Of a stretch of 64,000 bases of DNA, positions 12,126 through 24,195 are shown one piece after another (positions within the stretch are counted from its first letter, which is position 1; every line of letters begins with the position of its first letter). The translations under genes were made by a program, and so were the position numbers. The stretch lies in assembly GCA_030760725.1 (NCBI GenBank), contig JASWHV010000003.1, positions 111,198,153 to 111,262,152 on the forward strand, read 5' to 3'. The notes under the pieces are model-generated. The model searched no databases and was not told where the DNA came from. It was given only the letters and a program-made list of their open reading frames with translations. This DNA is from Neostapfia colusana. Lineage: Eukaryota; Streptophyta; Magnoliopsida; Poales; Poaceae.

Positions 12126-14554
12126 GAACCCGAAAACACCCTTGGCCGTAACACCTTTTCCCAAGTCGACAACTTAGAGGCCCTAGCCCCCAACTCGCCG
12201 AGTTAACCCCCTTCACTGGAGTTCAGCCACCGGTGAGACTGCCGACGAGCTCCGTCGAGCTCGCAGTCGCCGGAAGAGAGTCGACGATCTGTCCTCCTTC
12301 CATTGCTAGGAGGAAGGCCGAGGTAGGTCTTCGTTACCACCTTACGACATCATTGCGGTATCTTCGCATCTTTTTTCTTCGTTCCCTTCCAACAGAAGCT
12401 GTTTCGTGTCAACAGATCACGTGTTGATCGGTTTTAAATGGTGGAATTGATCTAGATCTTGAGTCAAGATCATCACCACGTTCACACTTGATTCTTACAC
12501 CCTTGTTCACCATAAAACCCCATGCAAGCCCAGTAAAACATGCAAGAACACGTACAAACTATTTTAATAAAACAGCAAACATAGGATCTACACCATTGCA
12601 TCTTGAGTAGAGTTTGTGCATGACGTTTGATTGCTATAATTTTTATGTGCGTGGTCATGAGTAGAAGTACAAGCTCAGGAAGCCATCTACGAAGGACTAC
12701 AGCACCAAGACATCGAGATCCGTGAGCAACAAAAGCCACAGGAACAAGGCAAGTGCCCCTTGACCATATTAATCCCATGTTTTGAAACTGTTTCATTTGC
12801 GAAAATGTGTATGCTCTAGTCAACTTGATGGGAAACCCTTTTATAGGAGTTTACTAGTTTTGTTAACCATCCTTATCGCCGGGAAAGTTGATGAGTCGAG
12901 TATGGTCGTTTTTCCTTTGTGCTTCGCTTAGCTTACGGGATACGGGAAGCGAAGTAGAACATGTCTAAGTACTGCACTCATATGAATAATGATGATGAAA
13001 ACTTGATGATGATAATGAGCATAGAATCGGGGGAGATCTAGGCAAGCTTGGTTCGTGGATGTGGTAGAATGAGATGGTGGTTTACTTGCCGTAGATCTAA
13101 GGACCAGTTCATGCCAGTACATGCTAGGAAAACAGTGTCACCACAAGGCCAAATATGGGTGCAGCTTAGCTGACTAATTAGCTAAGTTGCTAGATTGTTA
13201 TGGACCATGGAAGGCACGGGCAACGGAAGTCGAGAGAGGACTGCCCTGGGAACTGCATGGCACAAGAGGGGGCCCGTAGGTGGGAGAATGTGATTCGAGC
13301 CTGCTGGTGAAACCTTAGTGAGTCCATACATCTAGTAGCCCCTTTGTAAAGGCTATTTTGTGATCTCTTGGCCATACACCAACGGTTGTGTACTGGTATA
13401 ATGGAAGTTCTGCAGTCACCGACGGGTGACAAAATCACAAACTTGTGGGTAAAGTGGTGCCACCTCTTAAGAGTGTAAAACTATCATGATAGCCGTGCTT
13501 ACGGTCACAAGCGCCTGGCCAACTCACATGATTAGATGGGATGGTTATTGGTATGGTTATGGTTTGGTCTTTGGTATTGGTTTCGGGATTGTTGAGTCAT
13601 GACAATGAGTTTGGTTTCGGATCAAATGAATCTGAGATGAATATGAGATGGATATGAATATGAGATGGTTATTATGAGCATGAGATGAAGTTGAGAAAGG
13701 TTAATAGCTGGTTGAGACATGATAAGTGGTGAATTATGATGGAGGTATGTTACTGTTTTACTTAAATATATGTTGGGATTAAATTCACTTAAAGATAGTT
13801 GCTGTTTTTATCATGTTTGTGAAATAAACTATGCTTTCTGCAATGAGCCTTTTTATTTCCTACCTTGTTGTAAGCTACATGTCATACTTTTCCCGCACTT
13901 GCTGAGTACGACATGTACTCACCCTTGCATTATCATACAAACATCAGCAACAGGAGAAGAGTACTTCGAAGACCATGTGGAGTACTAGGCGTGCGATCTA
14001 CCGTCAACTTGCCTGTGGAGTTGGAGATGGAGCCGCTGCTGCTGTTTAGTTGCTTCCGCTATCGTTTAGAGACTTCCGCTGCTAGAATAAGTTAAGAGAC
14101 TTCTGCTGCAAGAATAAGTTAGAGATTGATGTAAGACAGTACTTAAACACTATTTATTTGTGGTTATATTCTGAATTCAGTTTGTGGATTACATGTGTAT
14201 GTGTGATGAACATCCTGGGAACACATTTGCATTAGCTGGGTTCCATGTTTTACGGGACCGGGCGTCACAGTGGGAGCCGTACACGCCGCGCTGAAAATGA
14301 GTGCTGCTAGTGTGGGTTGTCCGTAGGGCTGGACAACCGACTTTTGCTAGTTAGATGGGCGTGAGTTGTACAAATTATCTTCCGCTGTAGAACTCTGTAA
14401 TTAGGTGTAAAACTGAAGGTTTGTACTACCTTTTGTACATATTCAGTTTGTTCCAATGCAATGCTATGGTTTCCTTATGGTGTGTGCTGTCGGGTGTCGC
14501 ATCGTGCGGCACCACCCTCTGAGATCCTGGGCGTACGGATTTCGGTCCGTCACA

Positions 14555-17270
14555 AGTTACCTCCTGCTGTACTGAAGCCGAAAGCCTAAGCTGATCAGAA
14601 GAGTTCCCATGTGGATCTCACGAGGTAAATCGGTTTCCTGGGTCCCATATAGCCAGTATGCGCCCGGTACACAGCTCAAACTTGTCCAACAGGGCCAAGT
14701 ACGGACGGGCCTTAACCGACACAGGCAGGGCTATGCATGCACGGTCCGCATCCTGCTGTATCTCAATCTCCCTGCCCGGTCTCAATTTCTCACATGTGAA
14801 TTTTCCTCGCTGATTCTATTCATAACCCGTTCCAATGAAACCAAGCCCTAAACTCACGAGTATTCCAACTACTCGACTTCTACCGGTCCTTCCAAAGTAA
14901 CATTTAGTGTATCCTAATTCTACTCGATGAGGTGCTAATCTACCCATTCTCTCTTGGGTGAAATCTGGTCATGCAATTGGGTTTCAATATCATCTAGACC
15001 TAATGCAATCATAATCTCATAGCTATGATCTCTATAAATGAAAGACTTTATAAAAATTAATTCAATACAAACCGGGGGCTTGCATGTTTTGCAGGTGACT
15101 AATTATATATCAGTTAGTGTTGCTGATCACTTGCGGCTTGATCGCGTGCTCTCCTTTCTCCTTGATCCACTCTCACTTGGCTCCACAATTCTCCACGTCG
15201 ATGACTATACTATATGAAATGCATATCTTGGGTAAAAGTCTGAAAATGTCTCTGTTCATTTTTCCTATTTTTCGGAGACATAAGGAATGATCACATCATT
15301 TAACCAAGCAAATTAGGTCCAATGTCTCTGAAATTTATACTGGAGTTTGAGGAATTACAGAAGAATATTCTGTCCAAATTTGGGAATTTTCTAATAAACA
15401 GAACTCTTGTAACAATTCCTACAAAATTTTCCTTAAATGAATTAATGAGCCAAATCCTGGGGGTTTTGTAAACTTTGGGCTGCACCCTTGGATAATACGC
15501 TCTGAGAGGAATCCAACAAGATTTGTTTCACAATTTTTGGACATTCCTACACAAAGTTATGGCTCTCCAAAGTTTGAACTAAAGTGGGAAAATCTAGAAA
15601 TGCTAAAACCTGCCCGTGGGTCCCACCTGTCATCCCTAACCTTCAACCTCGCGCCAAACAGAGCAGTGGCGGCGCCCTCCGGCGAGGGTCGCCGGAAAGG
15701 CCCTTCCCGGCCACCTCCCGACCCCATGCGGGCCCCCCATTTTTCCATCACTCTGAACATGTTGGTGAGGTCGCCGGTGGCCGGAGCTCACCGGAAAATA
15801 GTGCGCACCGATGCAGTAAGAACTAGGGTTCTGGCAAGGTTGCGGCAGCTCATTTCTTCACCAAATGATCGGGTTCTTGGCTCTAGAACACCAGGGGATC
15901 GTTTAGAAGATCGACATGGAGTTTAAACGAGCCGGGAAGCGTTCCAAACCTGTAGGCACCATGCACCCGACATGGTCCGGCGGTATTCCCTCGAAAAGAA
16001 CTCGGATTCCTTGCTCTACACTCAATTTCTCAGTCTAAAATTGATGGAGGAGGTGTGCTATGTAGTTAAGATTCCGTGTGAAGTTTGAAACACAACCAAC
16101 ATGAATTGAGGACGAATTTCAGAAATTCCTCACCTCGGGTCAAGTTGCGCCGGCCGGAAGGAAACCTCAAAATTCTCTCTCTGTGATCAATGGATAGGTC
16201 TGAGCTTTGGAGGTGAGCAACTAGGGTTGCAGGTGAACAAATGGGGTGGCTTGCTTGGGCGTGATCACCCTTGGTTCGGGCTTCCCACGGTGACCAAGTT
16301 CAGTTTCTTCCATATGCACTGGGGAGCAGCGGCAATTCTTTCATTTCTAGGCGCAAGTGAGCTCGGGACAGCGGAGTAAAGTTGGTAGCCGGCTATAGCA
16401 CTCGTGGGCGAAGCTTTTCGCCATGGGGAGCTCGGGCAACCGGTGCTCGGTTTGTAACCGGCGATCGGAAGAAGAACAGAGCGGGCGAGGTGTTCTTCGT
16501 GAGAGAAACACACGGGAGCAGACAGAACAGGGAAGAAGAGTTGAATTGGCTTCGTGCACTCTCTCGGTGTGAAGATCAGATCGAACTCACGAGTGGAAAA
16601 TAGGAGCTGACGTCGGGAGTGGATTGCCTTGGCTGGGGTCGCACTCTCATCCGAAGAAAACTCAAAACAGAGGCGGTTTGCTTTGGGGTGTGTATGACAT
16701 GTGGGCCACAGCACCCAAATATCTCCCCCCTCCGTGCTTTAATTTTCCCGCACGCCGTTGTCCAAATTCCGCCAAAATTGGATGGTAGACCAAACATGAC
16801 GTGAGAAACTTGAATCTAAACTCAAATTTCAAAATTGAGCACGTTTGGTTCAGTTTTCGAATTAAAATTTGAATTTGAACTCTCCCTCGAATATTCCTCG
16901 GAATAATTGGTATACAAGCTCCAAAATTATCCAAATTTGGATCATGAGCTCATTGATACATGGGGAATGCATCGGTAAATTCATTTGTATGCATGTGGGC
17001 AATCTGAACCTGAATTCTTCAAAACAATTCAAATTGTTTTTAAACTTCTCCACTCTGCTCATTGAGGAGGTGCACATGATTTAGAGTTTTGAGAGTGAAA
17101 TTATTTCCCCTAGGTTCACATGTGTTGAGCATGGGCTAGAGAAAATTTTTAACTCCCTCACGTGTCCATATTTGTGTTCATCATTTCATGTGACACAACT
17201 ATAGTCTTTCTTTGCCTTAACTTTGTTTCATAAGTTAAAATCAAACTTTACAAAAGTTAGGGCTGTTACA
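14555..17270 (-). repeat. LTR fragment, probably the remainder of element G 5' LTR
   Basis: It ends (plus view) GGGCTGTTACA at 17270, the reverse complement of a TGTAACAGCCC LTR start. From 15230 onward it aligns closely with the E 3' LTR (58660-60689). From 14600 to 15220 it is only loosely similar (compare 57520-57900). It includes a shortened CGAGTA hairpin near 14854-14872 and a C6 run where E has C20. No gene is seen; the ORFs on either strand near 15537-15926 and 16265-16714 have no family resemblance. Confidence 0.7.
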
Positions 17271-19468
17271 TTTCATGCCCAATAAAGTGAACTAAAATTT
17301 CAATTATGATTCACAGAGAATGCCTGAATTGTTCTATAATTTCTGGAGCTATGAATTGACTAGAGTGGATTTTACAAATTGGAAACCTTTTCTGAAAAAG
17401 TTTCTGGACCATTTAAAGTGCAGCAGATTTCACTCAGCAAATTCCTACTAAATTCAATTTAAAATGAGCTGAAAATTTGCTAGAATGTCAATAATATCCC
17501 AATGAATATTCTGGCCAAATTTGAGGATTTCTGGATAAACCAAACTCCCGCAATAATTCTTTTCAGGAAAAATTCAAAGAATTTTCCAGAATTTATTATT
17601 GACTTTCATACAAATTGAGTTTCATATTTGGATAGATTTTTTCAAACTGAATCCCCAATTTTAATCATTCGATTGGAGTTTCCTATACAAAGATATGCAT
17701 TTCAAAAGTTGTGGCTAATTATGGAATTTATTTGCTACTGGAAATTGACTTGAGCCCACTGTTTTAAACTGTAGCCAATGAGATTCGAGCCACACGGGGT
17801 TACACGGTTATTAGCGTGCAGCCATACCAGATCAGAGAGCCACAGCTGATCCTATTTTTGATTTCTCGGTCACTGACAGCTGGGCCCGGCACCTTTCTTC
17901 CTCCTCCCGCCCCCTTCTATCGCGGACGCCGCCCCTCGCCGTACCGAGGCAGCTCCTTTCCGGAGACTCATTCCCGGCTGTCTTCCAGCAGGAGACTAGC
18001 CGCCCGTGCGATTGGGAGGTCGGCAAAGCTGTCTGTGGGGTAAGCTCGGGTTACCAGCGGCTGGAAACATGCCGGCTGTGTGCGGCGGCCTCGGGACGAC
18101 TTCGGCGTCATCGGCCGACTGTTCTATCCCGACAAAAGCTCAGTAAAATGGCGCTACAGCACCAGTGGACCTCGAGCAAGATCGACATGGCCTCAATCTT
18201 GCTCGGGAAGGGCTCCAACTAGGTTGTCACCGTGCGCCCGCGACGTCCGCCGCGGTTGAGCTCGGAAAAGTTGGAAATTGCTCGGTCTACGTGGCGTCTA
18301 AGGCTAGGATTGCAAAGCAAATGACTGCCGGCTAGCCTAGCTCCTGTGCGCAAGAGTTGGTGATCTAACAACGAATAGGGAGTGAGAATTTGGAGATTTC
18401 ATACCAGTTACTCGGTTTGTGGCCATCGGAGAAAATTTCTCGAATTCTCGCTCGGTCATCCACGGCTTCATCAACCGGTTGGGAAGAAGAAGCGCTGTGT
18501 TCTAGAACCCATCTGAGTGTCCTTGCTTGGGCGTGAAAGTCCTCCGGTTGGGCTGTCCACGTGCGCCCGATCGCCATATGTGTTAGGTCGCCACGGAGGA
18601 GGGCTGTTCTAGGATTGGGGAACCGTAGACCGAGCTGTTTTTGCGCCGAGGAAGTAGGAGAGCTCCCTCCGGACCGTTTTGCAGCTCGGAGGGTTGGTGT
18701 GCGTGAGGTTTGCTGGTTTCCTACGATCGACCGAGTGGTGGCACTCTATTCTCGGTGTTTGCGCACAATGAGGAAGTAAAATGTGAGTAGCTCGGTTTGT
18801 GAAGGAGAAGATCACATCGAGAGCTTAGGAAACACACAAGCTGGTCGCCAGCGTGGGGGGAAAAACAGGGGCGTGGCTTGGCTGCAATCGGTGGCGCCCG
18901 GAGCGAGCTAAGTGTTTGAGTGGAAAACAGAGAACCGATACTTCAGTTGCAAGTCAATATGGCTCACTGACCAGTGGGGTCCACCCCCTTTCCTCCTCTT
19001 AGAAGATCTCCTCATGTCAATTTCTTCAATTCAAAAGTTCTGAAGTTTCAAAGTGGGCTAGCATTTGAATTCTCCGAATTCATTCTGAATTTGGCATTGC
19101 AAATCTGAATTCAGTTTGAATTTAAAAATGCTTCTATTAAATTCCTTTTTAGCCCACCCTAAAATTAGAAGGTTGCCATCCTAACTTTCCTCAAATTCAA
19201 AAGTAGGAGGCCGCATGTGTATTCAAAAGTTTGGCAACAATTTGCGGTGAAATTTGAATTTGCAAATCTGATTTTTAATCTTTCAAGCAAAGGAATATTT
19301 CCTCCATGGTGTTTAAGTCCATATTGCTTCAACACATTCAAATGAACATGTGAGCCCCTTTTTGATGAACATCCTCTCGTGTAGAAAAAGTTTTTGTAAG
19401 TCCCATTTTCATGAATTTGAAACACATAGCCCTTCAAGCATTGGTTTATTTCATATACAAATTTTACA
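17271..19468 (-). repeat. LTR fragment H (U3 half), truncated by G
   Basis: The first bases (CATGCCCAATAAAGTGAAC) align with the reverse complement of the C LTR near 48150-48180, so this is LTR sequence on the minus strand that starts mid-LTR, exactly where the G LTR ends. It ends near 19468 with TTTTACA, matching a TGTAAAA start. The last 100 bp resemble the reverse complement of the D LTR start (53820-53890). The GC-rich part at 17850-18960 has no convincing gene. I infer that G inserted into H and that H inserted into D. Confidence 0.55.
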
Positions 19469-19534
19469 GGTTTGGTCCATACATGTTTATAACTGTATGG
19501 AAAGGTTGACCCAAAGTGAGAACTTACAGGGGAG

Positions 19535-19539
19535 GTGCT
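19535..19539. repeat. Target-site duplication of S1 (left copy)
   Basis: GTGCT here and at 52088-52092, exactly flanking S1: a perfect 5-bp duplication typical of LTR-retrotransposon integration. Confidence 0.88.
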
Positions 19540-19803
19540 TGTGACGGACCGGAATCCGTACGTCCAGGATCTCAGAGGGTGGTGCCGCACGCTGCAACAC
19601 CCGACAGCACACGTCATAAGGCAAACATTGTATTACATAGAAAAACAACTGAATATGTACAAAGTAGTACACACCTTCAGTTTACAACTAAGTACAGAGT
19701 TTAATGACAGTGGAAGCTAAATTTATACAACTCACGCCCGCCTAACTAGAAAAAGTCGGTTGTCCAGCCCCATGGACAACCAACACTAGCTTCACTCCTC
19801 AGC

Positions 19804-21005
19804 TCAGCACGGCGTGTACGGCTCCCACTCAGCAGTGGTCCCCGACGGAGGGTAGCCCTCACCAGTGGACTCGTACCCCGAGTCCGTGGGGTAGTCCTCA
19901 CCTGCAAACACTCAATAGCAGCAAACATGAGCACGATGGCTCAGCAAGTCTTAACCGACTCACCTATACATGAAACTCTACATGCAGGTCATAGCGAAGA
20001 TGGGATGGTAAATTGCAGCAAATGGACTAGCCTACAAGTTCATCCTTAGTTCATCTTTTAGCCACAAGTTAACAGTTCATGAATCTGAAATTTAGTAAGT
20101 GATATTTGGTGGCACACAAGTAGCAATACAATTTATACATATCAGCAGAATTGAACCACAATATTCCATAATTTATCTACGTCACGACTCAACAAGCGGT
20201 ACTCATCACCATGAGGGACGGCAAATCGACTTGATATACACCTGCAGGGATACCCGAATAGCACGTCACGTACGCCCACACGCGGAGCTGCACACAGCAC
20301 GCTCACCCCGTGTCGTACGGGACAACCTTTCACCCAACAGCCCAAACGTCGAACCGGTCGCACCGAAACGAGCAGGAGGTTCCCTACACGGAGCATCTCT
20401 CTATGCCCGTTAGCAGATTTCCACCTGGCTGCCTCAACCTACACCTCTAAATCGGTGTGCTATGCCTCGACGCCCGGAGGTTTAGGTTACATCGGTTTAT
20501 CGGGGCCCATATATCCGATATGTCTTCAGTACGTTCAAAACTTGTTCAGCGGGGCCACACACGGATCGGTCCTAAATCGACACGGACAGGGCTGCACCCA
20601 CAAGATTTCCTCTTGCTGCGCCCTAACCCCTGCCTAGTCTAATTTTCTCACTAAAGTGATCTCACATCACTTGAACCAATCCCGTGTCTCCCGAAGCCTA
20701 TACTCACGAGTAGATTCCAACTACTCAACTTGTAGCAAAATTCTATGAACATTAAGCATAGCCTGACTACTCGAGAACTTAGACACTACCCTCACTCTTG
20801 TAGGAATAATCTGGTTATGCACTTGGGGTTTCATCCATCCTACACCTAATGCACAAACATACTTCAAACAAATATGTATATAAAGCAAAACTTTAACACT
20901 CGTTCAAGGCAAACTGGGGGTTGCCTTGTTGCTGCTGGTCAGTGGTTAGGGTCTCGTATGGAAGTAGGAAGTCCAACACTTTCGGGGTCTCCTCGCCTTC
21001 AGCGA
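19804..21005 (-). CDS. LTR-embedded two-exon coding unit, intact copy in S1
   Basis: Block 1 is 21005-20925 (81 nt); block 2 is 19901-19804 (98 nt, ending TGA). They are separated by a 1,023-bp segment that starts GC and ends AG. Both are phase 1, so the joined frame is open: block 1 includes LDFLLP and DQQQQ, block 2 includes YESTGEGYPPSG and AEWEPYTP. Against A and C, differences in block 1 fall largely at third codon positions. The donor here (AAG/GCAACC) is weaker than in the other copies. Upstream exons and a start codon are not identified, so this is a partial gene model. Product: a short acidic peptide of unknown role. Confidence 0.5.
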
Positions 21006-22734
21006 CTACACGTAAGCAAATTAACGATATGTCAATTTTAAATGCAATGTTTGGAACTGCATATGTAAATACCATAACTCTAGCTAGACCTTCCTTTTGG
21101 CTCTGAAATTTTTATAGTGGCTTGGTAGTATCCTAACCAGAGACTTGACAAATGTTCATTTGAAACAAAGTTCATTTGAGCTCTGTACAAATAAAAGTTT
21201 ATTTGGTCATTACTAAAGCCTCTAAGGATTTCCAGGGATTTTCATGGCTCAAACCATTAATTTCTGAAAACTAGAGTTTGAGATGGTTCTAATGGAGTTG
21301 GTTTCATGTCATTTGAAGAATCCTAGATGAAGTTATGCCCTAAACAAGATTTGAGAAAATTTTAAAAAATGTTTCTGTATATTTTCCATTTTCTCAGGGC
21401 AGTTCATTTGATCACACTATTAGGGTGACTAAATGAACATGGATGGATCTAAAATTTTTCCTGTGACTCAAGTATTTTCAAATGAACATCTTAGCCGAAT
21501 TTCTGAATTTTCCATAAAGGAATTCTCCAGATAAAATTTCCAACCATTTAAACTTTAGGGAATTTAATTCTGGAAAAAGAATAAGTTTCATAAGCTGAAA
21601 CTTGTTTTTCTGGATAGTACTCGAATAGATGAATCCAACAAAATTTGGTTCACTGAATTTGGACACTTCTACCAAAAGTTATGAATTTTTAAAGTTTGGA
21701 AAGAAAATCACCTCCCGTGCTTAAACAGTGCCTGACAGAGGGCCCTGCATGTTTAAATTAAACTAAACGCGCGCGTGCGTGTTTAGCGCAGTGACTGACA
21801 TGTGGGACCCACGCCCTTCGTCTACCTCATGACGCCGCCGCCCCGAGCCGCTGGAGCTAAGGCGAGGTCGGCAATCCCGGTGACCTAGCTCGCCGGCGAC
21901 TGTGAAACTCGCCGCCCCTACATAGCTTTGGACGCTTAACACGTTGCACACCCTGCCGCCACCGGCTAACCGCCGTAGCTCGCCGGCGATGAGCGCTATG
22001 CCCCTTTGTAACTTCGGCAACGCGTTCCCGTCCTTCCGCCCACCCCCTTCACGCGCTAATCGCGTCACCACATCTAGGGAAGCCTCGGGGAAGCTCGGCA
22101 TGACCTCGGTTGGGACCTAAACAGCCGGCAACCCAGACCTCACCGGCGACCACTTCTTCCGCCGAGCTGTTCCTCGTGAACCTAGGGTTCCGGTGGTGGT
22201 TTCTTTCCAGTTTTTGATCGAGGAGGGGCGCAAGAACATCTAGAGGCTTTATCTAAACTCTGTTTGACCTCCCACACGATGATCCTACCGAATTTCTCCT
22301 AAACCTAATCAGGTCCCGAAATGAGCTCCTACTCTTAAACTGAAAAATTCTCTGCGCTTAAACATCGAACCATGAAACAGTTTGCGCAGTGAGCTCGAGG
22401 ACAAGCTAGTGCTCCGCTTTGCTATCGATGTCGAGGGCAGAGAACCTCGGTTTTGGTCGTTCCACGGCGGAGATGTTCGAGCTGGTGCGTGGTAGGTCTC
22501 GGGTGTGCGCGAAAAGGGTGCTCGCAGGCCGACTGGACCCCTTATATAGCCAACCCAGAAGCATGGAGGGTGCAACACCTGGTGTAACACGTTTCCCTGT
22601 CGAAACAGGAGCTGGACGGCGCTGCTCGGTCGACTTCGACGCGAAGTCTTGTCGCGCACTCCCACTGAGTGCGTGAACGCAGCACACACTCGGGGTTCAG
22701 TCGGTTTAGAGCTTTGTGTGGCTGACAGAGGGGA

Positions 22735-22739
22735 CCCAC
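22735..22739. repeat. Target-site duplication of element B (left copy)
   Basis: CCCAC here and at 51478-51482, directly flanking B's outer LTR ends. A perfect 5-bp duplication inside S1. Confidence 0.9.
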
Positions 22740-22996
22740 TGTGGCGGACCAGGATCCGCCCATCCAGGATCGCAGAGGGTGGTGCCGCACGATGCGACAC
22801 CTGACAGCACACGTTATAAGGACACAATATATTACATGGGAAAACAACTGAACTGTACAAAGTAGTACAAACTCCAGTTACAAAATATTATTTATCTTAC
22901 ACAGCGGAAGTCTACACTATACAACTCACGCCCGCCTATCTAGCAAAAGTCGGCTGCCCAGCCCTAGGGCAACCCACACTAGCTACACTTTTCAGC

Positions 22997-24195
22997 TCAG
23001 CGCGGCGTGTATGGCTCCCACTCAGCCGTGGTCCCCGACGGAGGGTAACCCTCACCGGTGGACTTGTAGTCCGAGTCCGTGGGTGGATCCTCACTGAAAA
23101 ACACTTAAGCAGCAACCGTGAGCATGATGGATCAACAAGACTTAACCGACTCACCTAAGCATGTAACTGTACATGAGGGGTACAATAGACATAGGATAGT
23201 AATAGTGCATCAATGGACACGCCTACAAGTTCATCCTTAGTTCATCTTTTAGCCCCAAGTTAACAGTTCAGGAATCTGAAATTTAGTAAGCAGTATTTAG
23301 TGGCACACATGTAGCAATACAATTATATCAATCAGCAATATTGAATCATCATATTTCATACATTAGCCTATGTCAACTCAGTGACCAAGTGGTACTCTTC
23401 ACCGTGAGGGACAGCGAATCGACTCGATATACACCTGCAGGGAAACCCAAAGAGCACGTCACGTACGCCCACCCGTGGAGCTGCACGGCACGCTCACTCG
23501 ATGTCGTACGGGACAACCTTTCACCCAACAGCCCAAACGTCGAACCGGTCGCACCGAAACGAGCAGGAGGTTCCCCACACGGAGCATCTCTCTATGCCCG
23601 TTGGCAGATTTCCACCTTGCTGCCCTCAGCCTACACCTATAAATCGGTGTGTTATGCCTCGACGCCCGGAGGTTTAGGCTACATCGGTTTATTGGGGACC
23701 ATATATCCGATATGCCTTCGGTACGTTCAAACTTGATCAGCGTGGGCCGCACACGGATCGGTCCTCAATCGACACGGACAGGGCTGCGCACACAAGACTC
23801 CCTCTTGCTGCGCCCTAGCCCCTGCCAAGTCTCCTTTTCATTACTAAAGTGATCTCACATCACTCGAACCAATCCCGTGTGTCCCAATCCTATCTCGCGA
23901 GTAGATTCCAACTACTCGACTTGTACCGAAGTCCTATGACTCATTAAGCATAGCCTGTCTACTCGAGGTCTTAGACACTACCCTCACTCTTATGGAAAAA
24001 TTCTGGTCATGCAAGTGGGGTTCCATTCATCCTACCCCTAATGCACATTCATACATCACCCTAATTATGTGAACAAAGCAAAACTTGATAAAAGAGTTAA
24101 TGCAAACCGGGGCTTGCCTTGTTACTGCTGGTCAGTAGTTAGCTCTTCTTCCGGAAGGAGGAAGTCCAGCACTTCCGGAGTCTCTTCTTCAGCGA
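22997..24195 (-). pseudogene. LTR-embedded two-exon unit, damaged copy in B 3' LTR
   Basis: Block 1 is 24195-24118 (78 nt, one codon shorter than in A, S1 and C); a CAA in its glutamine run has become TAA. Block 2 is about 23093-22997, ending TGA; it has lost one G at the acceptor (TTTTCAG then TGAGG), which shifts the frame. The copy in B's own 5' LTR has neither defect, so both changes happened after insertion. Confidence 0.55.

Larger units (their letters stand above)
11026..14267 (+). mobile_element. Solo LTR S0 of a different LTR retrotransposon family
   Basis: A 3.24-kb insert in A's 3' LTR. It begins TACTTAACACCCTC and ends GGGACCGGGCGTCA. The flanks are GAGTG (11021-11025) and CAGTG (14268-14272), a target duplication with one mismatch; a 4-bp AGTG reading shifts the ends slightly. 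It has no coding domain, primer site or polypurine tract. Layout: tandem G-box array (about 11170-11930), TATA box (12118-12125), presumed transcribed region (from about 12150), and an AT-rich tail to 14267. The missing internal region fits recombination between two LTRs of one element. Family assignment is not certain, and the sequence is unlike the other LTRs here. Confidence 0.75.
9838..14294 (+). pseudogene. LTR-embedded two-exon coding unit, copy in A, split by S0
   Basis: Exon block 1 is 9838-9918 (81 nt), after GTGTAG and before GCAAGC. Block 2 is 10950-11025, continued at 14273-14294 (98 nt in total) after TTTTGCAG. Both are phase 1, so they join in frame. Block 1 reads through LDILLP and DQQQQ; block 2 reads YESTGAGYPPSG and ends at TGA 14292-14294 just after YTPR. 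S0 interrupts block 2 after GCT GAG TG. Removing S0 and one target copy restores a perfect frame, so the unit was intact when S0 arrived. The upstream exon with a start codon was not found. Function is unknown; the product would be short and acidic. Confidence 0.55.
2720..14554 (+). mobile_element. Element A: decayed, 5'-truncated Ty3/gypsy chromovirus
   Basis: Homology to elements B and C begins near 2720, about 160 bp before the gag ATG, so the 5' LTR, primer site and most of the leader are missing. It then holds a broken gag-pol (2878-7349), a polypurine tract (7431-7443) and a 3' LTR (7444-14554) interrupted by solo LTR S0. Without S0 the LTR is about 3.86 kb, matching the other complete LTRs here. 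The left junction joins a truncated G LTR, and the right flank is LTR sequence in the orientation expected for G. The number of stops and indels makes A the oldest coding element in the window. Confidence 0.85.
7444..14554 (+). repeat. 3' LTR of element A, interrupted by solo LTR S0
   Basis: Runs from TGTGAAAATCCC after the polypurine tract to GGTCCGTCACA at 14554, with S0 inserted at 11026-14267. The first 2.4 kb (7444-9830, with a GC-rich part at 8050-8790) is diverged from B and C. From about 9830 onward it matches C 38100-39515. It carries the two-exon LTR coding unit, the CGAGTAG hairpin at 10119-10139 and a TATA-like TTTATATACA near 9961. No other gene is seen; the ORFs on both strands of the GC-rich part are not conserved in B or C. 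Confidence 0.88.
1..17270 (-). mobile_element. Element G: LTR retrotransposon carrying a non-gag ORF, split by element A
   Basis: Read on the minus strand, G shows a 5' LTR edge (TGACGCGG on the plus strand at 2576), a 3-nt spacer, an initiator-Met primer site at 2572-2561, a leader similar to those of B and C (compare 1275-1430 and 1960-2060 with 31680-31830 and 32340-32430), a splice acceptor, and an ORF unrelated to gag. The 3' half lies left of the window. I infer that 14555-17270 is the rest of the same 5' LTR, displaced by insertion of A. The two pieces have the same orientation and together make about 2.86 kb. The complete E LTR is about 4.16 kb, so roughly 1 kb was probably lost with A's 5' end. 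The joining of the two pieces is inference; 14555-17270 could be a separate LTR. Confidence 0.6.

Noticed and set aside
11026..14267. S0 as a CACTA DNA transposon
   Set aside because: Ends do not read CACTA/TAGTG, there is no transposase, and a TATA box plus LTR-like end and near-5-bp duplication fit a solo LTR better.
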